In this document: positions 36,226 through 47,464 of the stretch, piece after piece
How positions within the stretch are numbered: the stretch's first letter is position 1
Layout: each line of letters begins with the position of its first letter
Assembly (NCBI GenBank): GCA_028386065.3
Contig: JAKUCV010007482.1
Coordinates: 17,800 to 81,799, forward strand
Source of the DNA: Turnera subulata
Lineage: Eukaryota; Streptophyta; Magnoliopsida; Malpighiales; Passifloraceae
DNA length: 64,000 nucleotides
Direction of reading: 5' to 3'
The notes under the pieces: generated by a model
Seen by the model: only the letters and a program-made list of their open reading frames with translations
Told to the model about the DNA's origin: nothing
Databases searched by the model: none
Translations under genes and position numbers: made by a program

Positions 36226-36817
36226 TCAAGTTAGATCTTTCAGATAATGGTTAAAAATGATAAAGATGCCCTTATGGTTTTTTAAAGGAACAATGGTCAT
36301 TTTATCCTTTAGTCACGTTTTCTTCCTGCATCTAGCTGAGCTATACTACCAACCTGCTCATCTAACTCCATTGTTGCCATGCCCATTCCTGAGCTTATAA
36401 ATAGAGCCGCCGAGCAGCAGCTCAAGCCATCCCAATATCCAACACTAGCCTCCCACTGATGTGTCAAATCTTCAAGCGCACATATTGCAGTAGCACACGT
36501 GGTCATATCCTCAAGGACTAGGCAAAATAATCAATTAAGAGACTCACTCTATTAGGCAGAAACCAGAAAATAAAATAACGAATTGGAGATTGTGATTTGA
36601 AATTGTGATCAACAATAAAGTAAACAATGATAAACTGTAAATAATATGAAAAGTTCAGATTATGGAAGAATTAGATCAGCCGGGGTTCACTACTCTATCC
36701 TTTTATGCATTAATTATCCTCCTAGATTCGTCAACAGGTAGACTCTGTTCCATGTCTGTGAATAAGGTGACACTGTTCACTAAAACCTACAGATTTCTTA
36801 TTCGATTTCTTGATGGG

Positions 36818-37758
36818 TGATGCAAATCACCTAGGCATGATTGGATATGGCAAGATTATCGTTAGAGGCATCAAAGAGGAGCATCGGTTTCACAAGAATT
36901 TCAAGAAGAGTTGGACATCAAAGCGAAGGACGCAAAGAACGCGTGCAGAAATTCCTGGATCGTGCAGTATCGGGAATAAATTCATATCTCGAGCTCTAAA
37001 ACTTGGATTGCTGCGATCTTGGACTCTCTGGAAAGATAAGACGAAGATCTACAACTTTTATGTTGAGCCCAGAAGCTGAATCGTCCGTTTTCCTTTACTA
37101 AAAGGCGCTTGAAGTCGACGGACAGATTCTGTCCGGAAATTCGGTTTAGTTTTTATTATTTGGGCTAAAGTGTTTTTAGTTGGGTTTTATTTGTAAATGT
37201 TTTAATTAGTGTCCAAGTTATGTGGGCTCAGTTTTAAACCTAGTCTATTTACGGTTACTATTCACGTGAATAGTACCCGCGTGAATAGTGACATAAAGTC
37301 TTTTATTTTAATCTAGTTACAAAGTCCAAGTCCATTAGGGTTTAGTATTAGACTAGTATAAATAGAGGGTCTTTCTATTGTTTTCGGGAGAGTTGATTAT
37401 TGATAATAAAATTTCCCATTGAGGTTTTCTTTGATTGTGGATTCAATCGTAGTTGAGAGTGGATTCTCTTGATTTTATATTAGGGTTTGAGTTTACTTAT
37501 CAAGTTCTTACTTGTGGCGTTTATTCAATTCCTTGTGATTCTAATCCCTTTGTTGCCTATTCCTTAATTGAGTCTAGGAGGTAAAGAATAGAATTGCTAA
37601 AACCCTTTGTTGTGTTTGTACTTCTTTGTTGTCTAATCCGGTGCAGAGATTAGAAGGTGAAGGAGACTTACTCGGCGAGTTTGATTGAGATTGACGATCG
37701 GGACGAACAGATAGTTACGGAGGTGGAACTAGTGGATTCTAGGGCTGTTGCCGTATCA
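36818..37758 (+). repeat. Element E left LTR (941 bp)
   Basis: Starts TGATGCAAATCACC, ends GTTGCCGTATCA, and is followed by a TGGTAGCGGAGC primer-binding site at 37764. Same family as the element D LTR. It has a 33-base segment (CTGTCCGGAAATTCGG..., about 37128-37160) that the right LTR lacks, which accounts for the whole length difference between the two. Confidence 0.9.
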
Positions 37759-37999
37759 TCTTTTGGTAGCGGAGCGAAGGTTTCAATCAATCATATCCTT
37801 TTGTGTTTGTGTTTTTAATTTCGTTCGTGGCCTTTTCAATTCTGTTGTCGATTTATTTAAGAAAAAAAAAAGTGTCGAGTACTGTTCATCGTTACTGTTC
37901 ACCGGTACTGTTCATCGGTACTGATCACAAAAAAAAAAGAGTTGAAAATCGACTTGTTGGAATTGTGGCCTTGAATTGCAAGATTATCAAGTGTTTCTT
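37759..37999 (+). repeat. Element E left leader with primer-binding site (241 bp)
   Basis: Begins with the primer-binding site and continues through a short GTACTGTTCATC-type minisatellite (about 37888-37926). The segment up to position 37999 (GTGTTTCTT) is repeated in inverted form at 39891-40183, where the minisatellite has more copies (293 bp in total). Confidence 0.85.
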
Positions 38000-38504
38000 G
38001 CAGGAAATTTTATTGGTTGATTGATTGATTGATTGAAAACAAGGAGAAGTTGGATTATTTGCTATTTGGGATCGATTTCTGCAGGGAAGATTTCTGCCGG
38101 ATTATTTCTTTGTTGAGTTCGATTTGAGCTTTCTATTGTGTTGGGTGATTGTTGTTTCATAATTGCTCAATTGTGCAGATAATCTTTCACATACTTATTC
38201 TTGTTCTTGTGTGTGATCAATCTTTTCTTTCTTGGTGTCGAAATTTGCCTCTAGAATTGATATCTTATCTTTCTTTCTTTAGGTTTCTTTGACTCCTTGA
38301 ATTAATTGCTGCTGGTTGGTTGCTTGATTGTGTTTATTTGAACCTAACGTATAAAATTGAAGCAGAATCAAGAGTGGTAAAAGGCTGAGTGTTACATCTA
38401 TTGCCATTGAGTGCAAACACGAGAGAACAATTCAAGAGAGTAAACACGTGAGGGAGTGGTGAGAAAATATTTTTCTACTAACACCTTCTTGCAGGTGATA
38501 CATC

Positions 38505-39236
38505 ATGGATGGTTCTAGTGATGATGATAGGCCTGCTACTATGGCGGATTTTCTGGAGATGCTCCAACGATTGGATATGTCATTTAAAGAGGCGATTGAT
38601 CGGATGAATAGGCATGTGCTTGATACTCAAGTCAAGGAAGATGGAGTTGAGCAGAGGGAGAATCTTTTTCAAACTAGATGTTTGATTAGTGACAAGGCAC
38701 ATAGCATGATCATGGATGGGGGAAGCCACACCAATATGGCAAGCACATATATGGTGGAAAGTTTAGGATTGGAATGTTTGGAGCATCCTAGACCCTATCG
38801 GCTACAAAGGACGAGTGACATGGGAGCAATTGAGGTAACCAAACAAGTCCTTGTTTCTTTTTCCATTGGCCGGTATTTTGACCAAGTGTTGTGTGATGTT
38901 GTGCCTATGGATACATGCCATATATTGCTTGGGAGACCATGGCAATATGATAGGAATGTGGTACATGATGGTCGAAGAAATAGGTATACATTCACCATGG
39001 GTGAAAGGCCAATAACGCTTGGGCCACTGCCACGCACGGAAGTTTATAAGGATCAATTGCATGTTAAAAGTCAAGTGGAAGCATGGCAAGCCGAGAAGGC
39101 CAAAGCTCAAGCAAAGCATGATGACTTTGAAGAGGGCTTTAAGAGAATAGATGAAGCTGCTACTAAATTTTTGAAGTCATTCGAAGAACTTTGGATAAGA
39201 GAGGAAGAGAGGGAGGCTGAGAGCCTTGCAAAATGA
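38505..39236 (+). CDS. Element E gag-N-terminus/protease remnant ORF (243 aa)
   Basis: Begins MDGSSDDDRPATMADF, a gag-like N-terminal stretch, and by residue about 60 enters a retropepsin-like domain: IMDGGSHTNMAS (with DGG at the catalytic position, as is usual in this gypsy lineage), VTKQVLVSFSIG, CDVVPMDTCHILLGRPW. The capsid body and zinc knuckle expected between them are absent. The frame then runs into a charged linker and stops at 39236. Intact length and open frame suggest an internally deleted, non-autonomous derivative. Confidence 0.78.
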   Translation: MDGSSDDDRPATMADFLEMLQRLDMSFKEAIDRMNRHVLDTQVKEDGVEQRENLFQTRCLISDKAHSMIMDGGSHTNMASTYMVESLGLECLEHPRPYRLQRTSDMGAIEVTKQVLVSFSIGRYFDQVLCDVVPMDTCHILLGRPWQYDRNVVHDGRRNRYTFTMGERPITLGPLPRTEVYKDQLHVKSQVEAWQAEKAKAQAKHDDFEEGFKRIDEAATKFLKSFEELWIREEEREAESLAK

Positions 39237-39890
39237 GAGGAGAGCTCAAAAGAAAAATTTGAGGGGAAAGAAAAGAAAGAGGAAGCCGAGAGTGAGAGAA
39301 GAAAAGAGATAAAAGAAGCCTCAAAAGAAATTGTTTTAAAAGGCTCAAATGAGAGAGATGTGAGGGTTGAATATAAGGAAAAGAAGAGTTTGTTTGTACT
39401 CTTGTACAAAGAGGCTTGGTTTAAAGCTAATATTAACCCTTGTCTTTTTAGATGTGAAGTGTTTCTTTTGCAGGTTCCTAAGGATGCTTGTCTTAAAGGA
39501 TCGCCGGTCCTAGAAGAAGATGGAACTATATATAGGGCGCCGATTACAATCAAAAGGGAGCATCAGGTTTTAAGTTCCTTTTCTATGACTTTAATGCCTA
39601 AATTAGACAACATGATAAGTAATTTAAATGCTTGTTTCATTAATTATCATCCATATGAATTACTTGTTACGCATGCTTCTGAGTTAATCTTTAGGGATGA
39701 ACAAAAGAGTGCTAATTGTGTTATGCTTGAACAGGGAGGAGAAGCTAGGTGCCTCAAGCTTGGTCCTCTGCGCATTAAGATTGGTTCACAAGGTGAGTAT
39801 AATGTTCATACTATTTTTGATGTTGCTGAATTTTCTCCTATTGATTTTGTAGGAATCGATTCGAGGACGAATCGCTTTGAGGAGGGAGGG
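39237..39890 (+). pseudogene. Element E pol-linker and pol 3'-end remnant with polypurine tract
   Basis: The frame open from 39360 starts with a KKSLFVLLYKEAWF segment, the linker usually found between protease and reverse transcriptase. It ends with FDVAEFSPIDFVGIDSRTN, the segment that ends pol in this lineage (compare element D). No RT, RNase H or integrase catalytic motif lies between, so pol is deleted. It finishes at a polypurine tract GAGGAGGGAGGG (39879-39890), after which the inverted leader starts at once. Middle residues are unassigned. Confidence 0.7.
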
Positions 39891-41091
39891 AAGAAACACT
39901 TGATAATCTTGCAATTCAAGGCCACAATTCCAACAACTCGATTTTCAACTCTTTTTTTTTTTTGTGAACAGTACCGATGAACAATAACGGTGAACAGTAC
40001 CGATGAACAGTAACGGTGAACAGTATCGATGAACAGTATGGTGAACAGTACGATAAACAGTACTCGACACTTTTTTTTTTCTTACATAAATAGACAACAG
40101 AATTGAAAAGACCACGAACGAAATTAAAAACACAAACACAAAAGGATATAATTGATTGAAACCTTCGCTTCGCTACCAAAAGATGATACGGCAACAGCCC
40201 TAGAATCCACTAGTTCCACCTCCGTAACTATCTGTTCGTCCCGATCGTCAATCTCAATCAAACTCGCCGAGTAAGTCTCCTTCACCTTCTAATCTCTGCA
40301 CCAGATTAGACAACAAAGAAGTACAAACACAACAAAGGGTTTTAGCAATTCTATTCTTTACCTCCTAGACTCAATTAAGGAATAGGCAACAAAGGGATTA
40401 GAATCACAAGGAATTGAATAAACGCCACAAGTAAGAACTTGATAAGTAAACTCAAACCCTAATATAAAATCAAGAGTATCCACTCTCAATTACGATTGAA
40501 TCCACAATCAAAGAAATCCTTAATGGGCAATTTTATTATCAATAATCAACTCTGCCGAAAACAATAGAAAGACCCTCTATTTATACTAGTCTAATACTAA
40601 ACCCTAATGGACTTGGACTTTGTAACTAGATTAAAATAAAAGACTTTATGTCACTATTCACGCGGGTACTATTCACGTGAATAGTAACCGTAAATAGACT
40701 AGGTTTAAAACTGAGCCCACATAACTTGGACACTAATTAAAACCTTTACAAATAAAACCCAACTAAAAACACTTTAGCCCAATCTGTCCGTCTACTTCAA
40801 GCGCCTTTTAGTAAAGGAAAACGGACGATTCAGCTTCTGGGCTCAACATAAAAGTTGTAGATCTTTGTCTTATCTTTCCATAGAGTGCAAGATCGCAGCA
40901 ATCCGAGTTGTAGAGCTTGAGATATGAATTTATTCCCGATACTGCACGATCCAGGAATTTCTGCACGCGTTCTTTGCGTCCTTCGCTTTGATGTCCAACT
41001 CTTCCTGAAATTCTTGTGAAACCGATGCTCCTCTTTGATGCCTCTAAAGATAATCTTGCCATATCCAATCATGCCTAGGTGATTTGCATCA
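39891..41091 (-). repeat. Element E right arm: inverted leader (39891-40183) and inverted LTR (40184-41091)
   Basis: The complement of this arm matches 36818-37999 closely along its whole length, apart from the 33-base LTR gap, minisatellite copy number and scattered substitutions. The arm begins at the exact base after the polypurine tract, where a normal 3' LTR should start. Confidence 0.9.
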
Positions 41092-42117
41092 ATGGGTAAC
41101 AACCTAGGGTAAGATCATCAACTTTTGGAAGTATAATCTCATCTTAAAGGTCAATTTTACTACTGTCGTAGATCAAACCTATTCCTAAGAGCAATGATGT
41201 TCTTTGTTTTTACTTTTTCCATAATAATCTACCACCTTTCACCACCTAGATTAGGGTTGATTTATGTTGTTCCGGAATTAAACTTCTCCTTTCGGTATTT
41301 AGTTTAAAACCTAAGACAAGAAATAAAGATGGCCAGTCTCAATTCTCGGATTAAGCACACATAAATCAATCAAGAAAACCAAATAAAATAAACTGTCAAG
41401 GAGTAATTAAACCACAAAAGTATTCAAGTAGCTATATCCCTTATGATCTAGAAAAGAGAATTTAGTTCATAGCAAAATAGAAAATAAACATGGAGAAATT
41501 ATTCTTAACAAACCGAAACTAGAACTAGCAAAAACTCCATAAAGGATCCTCTGCCTTCAAGTTGCTGCTGTCGTCCAGAATAATATATCTTTCTGCTGCA
41601 ACCGACTTCTTCTTTTTATCCTTTGGAAACCCTAGCACTAATTTCTAAAAGTTAGCTCGGCTAGCTAAAATCTCGAAATTAATGTTTCTAGGATTCTTCT
41701 CTTATTTCAACAGCAGCAGGTTTTCTTTCTTTAATAGGAGTGGCCCCTAAGTTGGTGAGTTAATAGATCTCCAAATAAATAGCAAGCAATCTTGACGCAA
41801 AAAATATAATAAACTTCAGGTTTTGTTCTGCGGGACGCAACAGAGTCACTCTGTTGAAAACTCTTTGACAGGAAATCATCAACAAATCAGCTTCAATCCA
41901 TCCAGAAATCCACAAAGAGCTTGAATCCCACGAAACATAGGTTATTTTGCATCAAAAGGCACCTGAAAACAAAAATCGATTAGCAAAGGCAATCCTAGTG
42001 AGCATTAAACTAAAACAGTGAATAAAATGCATGATTCTTAACTAAATGCTTGGCCAGAAAGGATATTTAATGCTCTAATTACTACATGATGTGCACACAT
42101 ATCACCCACTACCTAGA

Positions 42118-42138
42118 AACACACACACACACACACAT
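42118..42138 (+). repeat. (AC)n microsatellite
   Basis: About ten AC dinucleotides inside LTR F. Confidence 0.9.
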
Positions 42139-44045
42139 TAAAAAAAAGAGGAACCAAGCATCAAAAGACGTCAAAACCATCTTCTTCCTTAAGAAGACGA
42201 TGCTTGCACCACCACCAACGGCCACTGAAACCACCACCCTAGTGCCGACATCAACACCACATCAACCTCTCCTAAGCCCATCGTCACCTCTTCCTCTCCT
42301 TCGTCACCACGTCTCCAATTGAGTCAGGCTCGACTCGACGTCTTATGTACGCGGCTGCCATATCGTCGTCCACGACTTGAGGGTGTCACCACTGATGATG
42401 CTGCCACAATTCGCCCCCACCGCAGCCAACTTGGCCGACAACCCTACTGCCTCCCTCGCGTCACGCCGCCACCAGTCTTCTTCTTCCTCGCGTCACCATC
42501 ACTGCCCGAACTAATAGCCAACACGGGGTTGAGCAAGTTGAGTCGACCAACCGGGTTGGGTTGGTTGTCTTGGGTGGACCACTCATTTGTTTGGACCAAT
42601 CTTCTGGGCTCGTTTTTAGTAAGTTAAGTAAATAGATGGGCTTGGTGTCTTGGATCAAACCTGGGTTGCGGGCTATATCATGTGGTTGGTTTGGGTTATA
42701 AAAATTAATTTGGCTTTGGAGGAATTAGTGATTAAACTAATTGATAACCCATAATAATTAAATTGATACTCAAAATAATATACTATATAGGATATAAATA
42801 TGGGAATATAACCCGGTTTGATTAATTTGGTATACTTAGTGTTTATACAAATATTATTTGGGTGATTTGGATTTATTATTAGAGTAATTTATAAATTTTT
42901 ATTTTTTATAACAATGGGATAATGGTTAGTATAAAAGGCTTTATATACTCGGGATGATTTTCGAATAATTTTATATTGCACTTGGTATAATACGACCGCA
43001 TAGGAAACGGTAGAATTCATCATACATGCCATATAGATTGTGCATTATTAGCAATTATATGTGGGTATAAAATACATGAATGACGAGATAAGAATATTCA
43101 CCAGCATCCAAGGAATATCTGGTGAGGATGAGTAAGCCTCACTATGTTGTCATAATATCCAGGGTGTTTATTTTGCTTGTTTGAATGATTTGGCTGTGAA
43201 TGTTATCACGATGCCTGTAATTGATCCTGCATTTGTTGCTCAAGAGTCGAGTGTCGTATTTGAGAGTCTCATGGGTAGTCCGGTAAGCATATGTCTATGG
43301 TCTGTGAAGCGGAACACTAAAAAGCGATAATGAGCTATGATTTGATGACATGAGATATTGGATTCCCGAGCAATGAGGTAGGTAGCCTATTCAGGGAACG
43401 TGATTGATGAAAAGGTTCAGTAAATAGTGAAAATAGTGAGAATGAAAATGAGATAATATAACTTAGACGATTAGAGTCATGACATTATGTGAAGGTACGG
43501 CCAGACGGTAGTCCCAAAGGGTCGTGCAAAGGATCGCTTAGGTACCCTCTAGAGTTGTTTTGTGATTCTGGATGGCCTTTTGTTAATGTGATATGAAGGG
43601 TCTTGCAGGTAGCACCTTCTGCCAAGAGGTACCCGACGCAGATACCCAGTTTGTTTTACAGGAAGTACCATGGCGCTAACTAGTCTGGCTACCATGGCAC
43701 GACCGACACTTGACACGTGACAGGGGTCCTAATAATAAAATTGAAAAATTTTTCGTCAGTTGCCAGTGAGTCTAAATGGTTCGTATAACAATGAGTGGTT
43801 AGTCAGATAGTATGGTCGGGTGAGTTGTCTATCGATGTTTCTGCTTAAGCTTGCCAAATGACTAGTGCTGCTTCTCTTGTGTGTTGTGCATTCTTGTGAT
43901 TGTTAATTCTTGTTGTTACATGTATATTACGGTTTATTTGTTTTATAGTGAGACAGTGGTTGGTCTCACCCCTCACACAGTCCATATAGGTTAGTTGATC
44001 ATAGATCAAGACTGCATTCCGACGGCTGCGACGTTTCCTAAGATA

Positions 44046-45875
44046 TGTGAAGGCCAGTATCCCAATTTAGTAAAATAAACTAATAAATGATAGAGATTTA
44101 CCAAAATACCCTTGAAACCCGGGATACGAATATCGGTGCTTCAGCACACAATCATTTTTCATAGAAATTTATTAACACCGAGATGTCATAAAATGAAAGA
44201 AATAAACCGGCTTAACGGGTCATAGCCACCAGCAACACGCCGAAATAACACCACAAAATCATACCCCGGCAAAACGCAGACAAAGAAGTAAAACATTTAT
44301 GACATCTCAAATTGATCCTCATGCAGCGGAAGATGAAATAATATAAAAAAAAAATCAAGGTAGAGAAAATAACATGCATATAGGCCCTATTGATCCAATC
44401 CGAGAGATGATGCACAACTACCTGCTGAGGTATCCGCGTCTGAACTCCGAGTCGAAGGTAAAGGTGAGACAGCTCGCTAACTAAAGTCTGAAAAACAACG
44501 GTGGTGATTATGTGAGTCGCCTACTCAGTGAACATTAAAAGTCTATGCATACATGAAAGTGAAGTCATGCTCGTAGGGTGAGTAGTTCACGAGCACAAGT
44601 ACAACATACAAGCAAAATCAGAATCACACACCAACACATAAACATCTTATTGTGTTATTGTCCTTATTATTTAGATTCAATGCATTTTATTATTATTATT
44701 ATTATTATATTTATGGGCCCTCTACTGTGAGTCAAGTCTCGGTAGCGCATCTGATCAGATCCGTGTGTGAAACCCAAGTGTCGAACCTCAGAAGGGGTAG
44801 ATTCTGAGGTCTAAAACCACCGATAAATCTCGAGTGGCCGCTAGCTACCTGAGGGTGCACTCAGACACACCAAACTGGTGCAAGTCTTCCAGGGGTGCAC
44901 CTACATCCCCTGGGATACCATGCTAAACAGCATAAAGTGACCCGAGGGTACCCAACCCTCCCTCGGGGCTACCAGTCGACTCCACAGTAGAAATTAGTAT
45001 TTTATTCTTAGTTATACTCTTCCCTTTCCATTAGTAATACATTATGTTTTCCAGGGATGTGTGAATTTATGTATTTTTGTTTCATCCGGGCCTCCGGCCC
45101 ATAACCACACACTATCACCAAAATATAATACATGTTATATTCCATAATAATTAGGCATGTGAGAACAATCAGGTATACAATTCCAATCCCTCATGTAGCA
45201 AACAAGGCAAGTAAACAAACAAACCACACCAACATGCATTCACACAACATATATAAAAGACTTGTAATGTCACCTCAAAAATGCAGATAAAGACTTCTCC
45301 CCAATCTGAGTCTACAGCTCCTAAGGTATCTCCCGTGACTGAATATCGGTACATAATATAATCATTAAACCAATTTTAGAAGTAAAAACGTGTATGCATG
45401 CTAAAGGTATGCTCCAATCGAGTAACTCCCGACCCTAACTATCCGATTATAAGATTTCCGGTCTAAGCCCAAAATAATATTTTCTCATCAATGACTCCAA
45501 AGAAAAAGGAATCTAAGGTTCATCGGTTTAAGTCCATAAACAATTCTCGGGCCTAAGGCCCACTAAATCCTTAATCACGAATTCCGGGCCGAGACCCTAA
45601 ATTCATGTTTACCGATTATGAAATTGGGCTTCGAGCTCGTTTCCGAAGAGTTTGTAATTTAATTATCTGAGATTAGGCCTTGAGTCCATATCTTAAGTCC
45701 ATGAAACGTTCTTAACTTTATAATTAGGTTATTGGGCTTGGGCCCGGTTTCTCCTAAACATTGCTCTAAAGTCGTTCCCGAGCCCAAGAGTTATCGGCCT
45801 AAAGTTCTATCCGTGTCGGTGGTTCTTCCCGGCCACACACTCTAACTCTCCGCTCTCGGTAAACCACAATTCACT

Positions 45876-45934
<59 letters not shown>

Positions 45935-47464
45935 TAAATATGTATTTCGATAAATAATTCAAAATTTATGTACAAGGCATAACCGAGACAAAACATAGGT
46001 AATTACCGTCTAACAGTCGTAGAACGAGAAATATATTCGTTGGACAGAATCCGAGCCTTCGCCGGAAAATTCCCGAGCCTCGCCGGATTCCGGTCAACTC
46101 GCCAGAGACTTCCACATTGCCGCCGAAAACAGCCGCTACCCACTGCCATCATCCAAAAAGTCACCCAACCCTAAAAACTCAATTCAATACACACCCACAG
46201 AATTCCAATTCATCCTTATTTTTTCCACATTGACAGGCATCAACGTCCAATTGAAAACTGAAAAAAAAATGGGTGAGTAGAAGCTTACCGGAAAATACAA
46301 CCCACTGCCAAATCAAGACCTGTGAATGGCAGCAACCCGAACACACACACACCGCCAGAACAGTCCGCAGCAGCAACCTTCAAACCGTCGAGCCAGCAGC
46401 AACTCTGCCCAGCACGACCCGCACCAACAGCACCAAATCCGGCAACATGAACCCGAACACCACAACCCAACACCGCCACCAAGCCACCACAATACACACA
46501 CCGACAACACAACCCGTCACCACCATTGAACAACAAGACCGCCACATCATCAATCCGTCTCCATAAACGAAAAGAAGGAGAAGAGGAGGGACGACGGAGA
46601 TACTCACCAAACGATGGCGGTACAAGTTCAGCTTGTTCGCAGCCTTGTCTTCTTTCCAACATGCCCGTCGAATACAAACACACAGCACGCACAACGCACA
46701 CCCAATTAAAGCCAATCCAAGGAGGTAAACTGAGGGAGAAAGCAGAAGGGACGACGCTTACCAGTGAGGAAGCGAATCGCCTTGAACTCGCCTCGAGTCC
46801 CCCGTAGTCGGTCCTTGGATGGCGTGCTCGTCTCCGACCTCGATGCAGCAAGGAGTTGCCTACCTAGCTCGTGGATGCAGCGGCGATAAGCGAAGGAGAA
46901 GATGACCGACAACAGCGTGAAGGAAAGAGGAGGAGTGAGGGGTTTGGAATGAAATCGAAAAGGGAAGAAGAAGAAGAAGAAGAGACCGAAAAAGAAAAGG
47001 GAGGGGTGGTGGGGTATCATGCCGTTGACGGCATGATTGAAGGCAGAACGTGGGAGACAATACCGTTGAGGATGGCGGCGGCAGAGTGGAGAAGGAACGG
47101 GAAGAAAGAAAAAGAAAAGAGAAGGAGAAAAGAAAGAAAGAAAAGAAGAAGAGGAAGAAGGACGCGCGCCTGGCTGGGCTTGACTGAGCCAGCCAGATGA
47201 CGTGTCGTCTGGTTTGGCTTGGTCAACCCGCCAGGTTGACTTTTTTTTTTCAAAACCTAAAACGACGTAGTTTAACCTAAAACTACGATAAACCTTGTGT
47301 TTCATCCCGAAACGCATTTTAGGTCCGACAAATCTCAAAAGCGACATATTACCACTTATAATTAATAAATACAATGGATAAATAAATTAATTTTATTTCC
47401 ATTTCCGAAATCTAAATTTTTTTTTCTCATAAATCAAAAAAAATGAGAAAACCGGGGCGTTACA
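44046..47464 (-). mobile_element. Solo LTR J (3419 bp, minus strand), TSD AGATA
   Basis: Minus strand starts TGTAACGCCCCGG (47464) and ends GGCCTTCACA (44046). AGATA flanks it at 44041-44045 and 47465-47469. Its left and right flanks join into continuous LTR F sequence. It includes (ATT)n near 44687, a long (TA)n run at 45879-45930, and a GC- and proline/serine-codon-rich portion (about 46290-47200) with donor-like TGGTAAGC sites on the minus strand. The several long ORFs there overlap on both strands and look like composition artefacts. Confidence 0.88.
45879..45930. repeat. (TA)26 microsatellite
   Basis: Uninterrupted 52-base TA run inside solo LTR J. Confidence 0.95.

Larger units (their letters stand above)
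36818..41091. mobile_element. Element E: integrated retrotransposon derivative with INVERTED LTRs, TSD ATGGG
   Basis: Left LTR 36818-37758 points right; right LTR 40184-41091 points left. Inside each lies an inverted copy of the primer-binding site and leader. The spacer 38000-39890 carries gag/protease and pol-end fragments. Both outer termini are therefore the same U3 end (TGATGCAAATCACC), where a normal element has a U3 and a U5 end. ATGGG flanks the whole at 36813-36817 and 41092-41096. The unit lies inside LTR H. Total length is 4274 bp; arms are 1182 and 1201 bases. Confidence 0.9.
36457..42104 (-). mobile_element. Solo LTR H (minus strand, net 1369 bp), TSD CCCAC, split by element E
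   Basis: Minus strand starts TGATATGTGTGCACATC and ends GATTTGACACATCA. The end region (GTCCTTGAGGATATGACC...GTGCGCTTGAAG) aligns with the end of LTR I, so both belong to the same broad Tat/Athila-like type. CCCAC is present at 36452-36456 and 42105-42109. The pieces 36457-36817 and 41097-42104 are continuous once E and one ATGGG are removed. Confidence 0.85.

Noticed and set aside
36309..36506. 65-aa minus-strand ORF with a protein-like look (ALEDLTHQWEASVGYWD)
   Set aside because: It crosses the F/H boundary at 36452-36457, so it is a chimera of two unrelated LTRs and not a gene fragment.
36810..37079. 89-aa ORF and its near-identical minus-strand twin at 40830-41102
   Set aside because: Both are the same chance frame in the two inverted LTRs of element E. 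Their likeness reflects the LTR duplication, not two protein genes.
46285..47374. 188-aa and 222-aa minus-strand ORFs in solo LTR J
   Set aside because: Low-complexity Phe/Ser/Pro strings, mirrored by plus-strand ORFs, inside an LTR with no known coding function.
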